Source: Cedecea neteri (GTDB lineage Bacteria > Pseudomonadota > Gammaproteobacteria > Enterobacterales > Enterobacteriaceae). Taken from it: 64,000 bases of DNA. The notes below the pieces were generated by a model. That model was given only the letters and a program-made list of their open reading frames with translations. It made no database searches and had not been told where the DNA came from. Numbering within the stretch: position 1 is the first letter of the stretch; every line of letters begins with the position of its first letter. Both the position numbers and the translations under genes were made by a program. Of the stretch, positions 60,566 to 64,000 are shown piece after piece. Location of the stretch: positions 3,038,001-3,102,000 of the forward strand of contig NZ_CP009458.1 in the NCBI RefSeq assembly GCF_000758305.1, read 5' to 3'.

Positions 60566-61564
60566 ATGAAATACGCGTCTTTACTCACACTAGCTATTAT
60601 CGGCGCCCTGAGCGCCATTCAGCCCGCTTTAGCCCTTGATTATCCCTTACCGCCGGAAGGCAGCCGTCTGATTGGTCAAAACCAGACTTATACCGTGCAG
60701 GAAGGGGATCGCAATCTGCAGGCCATTGCCCGGCGTTTTGATACCGGAGCGATGCTGCTGTTGGAAGCCAATAACACCATTGCGCCGGTGCCCAAACCAG
60801 GCACGGTGCTGACTATTCCCAGTCAACTTCTGCTACCGGACGTGCCGCGCGAGGGGATTGTGGTGAATCTTGCCGAGCTGCGGCTGTATTACTTCCCACC
60901 TGGCCAAAACATCGTACAGGTTTATCCGATTGGGATTGGCCTGCAGGGGCTGGAAACGCCGCTGATGACCACCAGAATTGGGCAAAAGATCCCGAACCCG
61001 ACCTGGACACCTACCGCCGGCATTCGCCAGCGATCTCTTGAGAAAGGGATCAAACTGCCGCCTGTCGTGCCTGCCGGGCCGAATAACCCTCTGGGGAGAT
61101 TCGCTATGCGGCTGGCCTACGGCAATGGTGAGTACCTGATCCACGGCACCAGCGCGCCGGACAGCGTCGGGCTGCGCGTCAGTTCGGGCTGTATAAGGAT
61201 GAACGCCCCCGACATTAAAGCGCTGTTTGAGCAAGCGAGAACCGGTACGCCTGTGCGGGTGATTAACGATCCGGTGAAATTCTCCGTTGAGCCAAACGGT
61301 ATTCGCTATGTCGAAGTCCATCGGCCGCTTTCTCAGGATGAGCAGCAGAATACACAAACAATGCCTTACGTGCTTCCTGCTGGTTTCAGCGAGTTTAGGA
61401 CCGGTAACGGTGTGGAGAAAGCGTTAGTGGAGAAAGCGCTTTACAGACGAGCGGGTTATCCCGTCGTGGTTTCTGCGGGGCAAACACCTGCGGCATCGGC
61501 GGCGGTGCTGTCGGCCAGTAATGGCGCGGTAAATGCTGAGGAGGCTACGAGTGCGACACAGTAG
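60566..61564 (+). CDS. ldtE: L,D-transpeptidase LdtE
   Basis: LdtE (YnhG) forms 3-3 cross-links in peptidoglycan in the periplasm. Start at 60566 gives 332 residues with a Sec signal (cleavage near QPALALDY). A LysM domain spans about 45-90 (YTVQEGDRNLQAIARRF). The YkuD catalytic domain contains HGTSAPDSVGLRVSSGCIRM with the nucleophile Cys. Its substrate-side partner in the envelope, lpp, is the convergent next gene. Confidence 0.94.
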   Translation: MKYASLLTLAIIGALSAIQPALALDYPLPPEGSRLIGQNQTYTVQEGDRNLQAIARRFDTGAMLLLEANNTIAPVPKPGTVLTIPSQLLLPDVPREGIVVNLAELRLYYFPPGQNIVQVYPIGIGLQGLETPLMTTRIGQKIPNPTWTPTAGIRQRSLEKGIKLPPVVPAGPNNPLGRFAMRLAYGNGEYLIHGTSAPDSVGLRVSSGCIRMNAPDIKALFEQARTGTPVRVINDPVKFSVEPNGIRYVEVHRPLSQDEQQNTQTMPYVLPAGFSEFRTGNGVEKALVEKALYRRAGYPVVVSAGQTPAASAAVLSASNGAVNAEEATSATQ

Positions 61565-61586
61565 CAGACGGAGATAAATGACAGGC

Positions 61587-61618
61587 AAAAAAAATGGCGC
61601 ACATTGTGCGCCATTTTA
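61587..61618. terminator. Bidirectional terminator between ldtE and lpp
   Basis: AAAATGGCGCAC, ATT and GTGCGCCATTTT form a symmetric terminator; on the minus strand it is the lpp terminator. Confidence 0.88.
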
Positions 61619-61630
61619 TACCAGTGACTC

Positions 61631-61867
61631 TTACTTACGGTAAGAGTGAGCCTGGTTGTCCAGACGCTGGTTAGCGCGAGCGGCGTCGTCTTTAGCAGCC
61701 TGAACGTCAGAACGCACTGCGTTCACGTCGTTGCTCAGCTGATCAACTTTAGCGTTCAGAGTCTGAACGTCAGAAGACAGTTGATCGATTTTAGCGTTAG
61801 AAGAACAACCTGCCAGCATAGTAGAAGCCAGGATTACCGCGCCCAGTACCAGTTTAGTACGATTCAT
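61631..61867 (-). CDS. lpp: Major outer membrane (Braun) lipoprotein
   Basis: Lpp is a trimeric lipoprotein that tethers the outer membrane to peptidoglycan. The 78-residue protein has a signal ending in LAGC (lipidated Cys 21), a 56-residue coiled coil with heptads (IDQLSSDVQTLNAKVDQLSN), and the C-terminal Lys that L,D-transpeptidases link to peptidoglycan. The ending NQAHSYRK differs from E. coli NMATKYRK. The promoter and 5' leader closely match those of E. coli. Confidence 0.98.
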   Translation of the reverse strand: MNRTKLVLGAVILASTMLAGCSSNAKIDQLSSDVQTLNAKVDQLSNDVNAVRSDVQAAKDDAARANQRLDNQAHSYRK

Positions 61868-61912
61868 TATTAATACCCTCTAGATTGAGTTAATCTCCAT
61901 GTAGCGTTACAA

Positions 61913-61941
61913 GTATTACACAAACTTTTTTGTGATGAGAA
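61913..61941 (-). promoter_or_regulatory. lpp promoter
   Basis: On the minus strand TTCTCA (61936-61941) and TAATAC (61913-61918) are separated by 17 bases, with the ACTTGTAACGCTACATGGAG leader following, as in E. coli lpp. The rest of 61868-62123 is AT-rich and holds no gene. Confidence 0.85.
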
Positions 61942-62123
61942 TAATTTTTTGTCGGGAATACCCCTAAATTTGATCGTTCGCTCAAAGAAGCACCGAACGG
62001 AGACGGAAAGTTAAAAAAAAGAGAGAAAACAGGGGAATTTCATCGGATTCATCTTAATTAAGAGTAAGCTTAAATAGTAAAATTCGATTTGCTTTTTGAT
62101 TAAGATCCGCGAACAAGTGATAT

Positions 62124-62150
62124 AAAAAAAGCGCCCTTAGGCGCTTTTTT
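62124..62150. terminator. Terminator after pykF
   Basis: AAAAAAAGCGCC, CTTAG, GCGCTTTTTT; on the minus strand it follows pykF by about 27 bases. Confidence 0.88.
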
Positions 62151-62176
62151 AGTAATTAAACTTGTTAACAAGTCAA

Positions 62177-63589
62177 TTACAAAACATGGACTGAAGCGGT
62201 GTTAGTGGTGCCGCTTGGAACCAGTGCACCGGAAACCATCACCACGATGTCGCCTTTACGCGCCAGGCCACTTTCCAGAGCAACTTCTTTACCCAGACGG
62301 TAGAAGTCGTCAGTGGAGGCGATTTCTTTCACCATCTGCGGCACAACGCCTTTGCTCAGCACCAGCTGACGTGCAGTCACTTCGTTGGTGGTCAGCGCAA
62401 GAATGGTCGCGTTCGGGAAGTATTTACGCACGGCTTTAGCGGATTTACCGCCCTGGGTCGCAACCACGATCAGCGGTGCTTCCAGTTTTTCTGCGGTTTC
62501 AACAGCGCCACGGCAAACGGCTTCGGTGATGCGCAGTTTACGGCTGTCGTTGTTGTTGTCCAGACGGCTGGTCATCACGCGGTCGGTACGTTCGCAGATG
62601 GTTGCCATGATGGTCACGGCTTCCAGTGGGTATTTACCCTTTGCAGACTCACCGGACAGCATTACTGCATCGGTGCCGTCGATGATGGCGTTAGCAACGT
62701 CACCGGCTTCTGCACGGGTAGGGCGCGGGTTTTTGATCATGGAGTCGAGCATCTGGGTCGCGGTGATAACCACTTTACGTGCACGAACGCATTTCTCGAT
62801 CATCATCTTCTGCGCGAAGATAACTTCTTCAACCGGGATTTCAACGCCCAGGTCGCCACGAGCAACCATGATGCCGTCAGACGCTTCGAGGATCTCGTCG
62901 AAGTTGTTCAGGCCTTCCTGGTTTTCAATTTTGGAGATGATCTGGATCTTCTCGCCACCGTGGGCTTTCAGGTGCTCACGAATTTCAACTACGTCAGAAC
63001 GCTTACGGATAAACGAGGCTGCCACGAAGTCAACGCCCTGTTCGCAGCCGAAGATCAGATCCTGTTTATCTTTCTCAGCCAGTGCTGGCAGCGCGATGGA
63101 CACGCCCGGCAGGTTAACGCCTTTGTTCTCACCGAGGTCGCCGTTGTTCAGCACTTTACAGATAACTTTGTTGCCTTCGATGGCGGTGACTTCCATGCCG
63201 ATCAGGCCATCGTCCACCAGAACGGTGTTGCCCACGGTCAGGTCATTGGTGAAGCCTTCGTAGGTCACTGCAACGATTTCGCTGTTGCCAACCACGGACT
63301 TGTCGGTGGTGAAGGTAAAGGTCTGGCCTGCTTTCAGGGAAACGTCGTTACCGCCTTCCAGCTTGATGGTGCGGATTTCTGGCCCTTTGGTGTCCAGCAG
63401 GATAGCGGCTTTTTTACCGGTTTTAGCGACGACATTGCGCAGGTTCTTGATGCGCTGGCCGTGTTCTGCATAGTCACCGTGAGAGAAGTTCAGACGCATA
63501 ACGTTCATGCCCGCGTCGAGCATTTTAGTCAGCATCTCTTCGGATTCGGTTTTTGGACCGATGGTGCAAACGATTTTAGTCTTTTTCAT
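62177..63589 (-). CDS. pykF: Pyruvate kinase I (fructose-1,6-bisphosphate-activated)
   Basis: PykF converts phosphoenolpyruvate and ADP to pyruvate and ATP. Start at 63589 (MKKTKIVCTIGPKTESEEML) gives 470 residues, the E. coli PykF length; a 33-codon upstream extension is not conserved. Visible are NVMRLNFSHGDY, the B domain with EGFTNDLTVGNTVLVDDG, the active-site VARGDLGVEIP and KVVITATQMLDSM, and the C-terminal effector domain ending NTASVHVL. The enzyme opposes PpsA elsewhere in this window; a Cra site lies upstream. Confidence 0.97.
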   Translation of the reverse strand: MKKTKIVCTIGPKTESEEMLTKMLDAGMNVMRLNFSHGDYAEHGQRIKNLRNVVAKTGKKAAILLDTKGPEIRTIKLEGGNDVSLKAGQTFTFTTDKSVVGNSEIVAVTYEGFTNDLTVGNTVLVDDGLIGMEVTAIEGNKVICKVLNNGDLGENKGVNLPGVSIALPALAEKDKQDLIFGCEQGVDFVAASFIRKRSDVVEIREHLKAHGGEKIQIISKIENQEGLNNFDEILEASDGIMVARGDLGVEIPVEEVIFAQKMMIEKCVRARKVVITATQMLDSMIKNPRPTRAEAGDVANAIIDGTDAVMLSGESAKGKYPLEAVTIMATICERTDRVMTSRLDNNNDSRKLRITEAVCRGAVETAEKLEAPLIVVATQGGKSAKAVRKYFPNATILALTTNEVTARQLVLSKGVVPQMVKEIASTDDFYRLGKEVALESGLARKGDIVVMVSGALVPSGTTNTASVHVL

Positions 63590-63795
63590 GACAGTCTTAT
63601 CTATAAGTTGAGGAGGATTGTTGAAACTCGGTTCCGGGAGGCAGGGCTGCCGGAGCTTAAAAGAATACTGTGGTGTTGAAAGTGGCACCTGGTAAGGATA
63701 GGTGACAGAAATAAAGCGTGCAGAGGAAAGTGTGCTTGTGGTTCAGCAGGGGAAAGCGTTAGACAATGTTGTTGTATAAAAAAGGAGTCCAATGA

Positions 63796-63811
63796 GCTGA
63801 AACCATTCAAG
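63796..63811 (-). promoter_or_regulatory. Probable Cra (FruR) site upstream of pykF
   Basis: GCTGAAACCATTCAAG fits the Cra consensus and lies about 210 bases before pykF, which Cra represses in E. coli. The rest of 63590-63960 shows no gene. Confidence 0.7.
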
Positions 63812-63960
63812 TTAAGAACGGGCGTAGTATAGATAAATCTGGCTGGAAAAGGAATCAAAACCGTTGATTCAGCGACGGAGTGCACAGTTTTACAGCGAGT
63901 TGTTATCAGGCCGTTGCCAGATGTTTGAGAGTTTTAATAGATGATGAAAAGAAGAAGGAA

Positions 63961-64000
63961 TGGTGCGTTCAATTGGACTCGAACCAACGACCCCCACCAT
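63961..64000 (-). tRNA. tRNA-Val (GAC), 3' part, truncated by window end
   Basis: The last 40 bases are the complement of a tRNA 3' half: CCA end, acceptor strand GAACGCA, T-arm GTTGGTTCGAGTCCAAT, and variable region leading to the anticodon stem (ATGGTGGGGGTC). They match E. coli tRNA-Val(GAC) (valV/valW); the anticodon itself is outside the window, so the GAC identity is by similarity. Confidence 0.9.

Overview
The window is chromosomal DNA of a member of the Enterobacteriaceae. Gene order, operon structure and protein lengths follow the Escherichia coli cho-nadE-osmE to lpp-pykF segment over most of its length, but E. coli landmarks are missing or replaced: there is no chb or katE between osmE and cedA, and the fadK/ydi/aroD-ydiB block between ppsA and ydiK is gone. 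A hut gene and a haemin-uptake operon are present instead. The genus cannot be fixed from the sequence alone; a non-Escherichia genus in the Enterobacter/Klebsiella/Cedecea neighbourhood fits.

Layout. 1-9.3 kb: the 3' end of hutH, the SOS nuclease gene cho with a LexA box, a YddG-type exporter, nadE, osmE, cedA, tcyP, SOS-linked ydjM, hxpB, yniB, yniA and ydiZ. 9.3-19.3 kb: pfkB, ydiY, then the translation cluster thrS-infC-rpmI-rplT-(pheM)-pheS-pheT-ihfA. infC starts with AUU, an ERIC-like repeat sits just upstream of the pheM promoter, and the pheM leader peptide and its attenuator are intact. 19.3-26.8 kb: a MarR-GNAT regulator with a perfect operator, btuC-btuE-btuD, nlpC, an orphan LacI-family regulator, ydiV and selO. 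26.8-32.7 kb: the Fur-controlled haemin locus hemP-hmuR-hmuS-hmuT-hmuU-hmuV. 32.8-37.6 kb: aroH with a TrpR operator, ppsR and ppsA.

37.6-42.5 kb holds a compact siderophore-scavenging island: two secreted esterase-fold proteins (one Fes-like, one IroE-like) flank a TonB-dependent receptor, with a Fur-type inverted repeat between the divergent genes and no siderophore synthesis genes. The small RNA RprA follows immediately, then ydiK, ydiJ and menI.

47.8-54.7 kb is accessory: a CPBP-family membrane protease, a small lipoprotein, an extra AarF/UbiB-type ABC1 protein, then a 3.5-kb AT-rich segment bounded by a perfect 21-bp direct repeat. That segment holds the 3' end of a phage SGNH/tail gene, an OafA-type acyltransferase and a broken secreted SGNH hydrolase gene. 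It looks like a prophage scar that kept its conversion genes. From 54.8 kb the backbone resumes with the Fur-box-controlled sufABCDSE operon, ldtE, lpp, pykF and the 3' part of a tRNA-Val gene at the window edge.

Iron links much of the window: haemin import (hmu), siderophore piracy (esterase-receptor-esterase) and iron-starvation Fe-S assembly (suf) all carry visible Fur-type sites. Envelope functions (lpp, ldtE, nlpC, rprA, osmE) and aromatic/phosphoenolpyruvate metabolism (ppsA, ppsR, aroH, pykF, pfkB, a YddG-type exporter) are the other themes.
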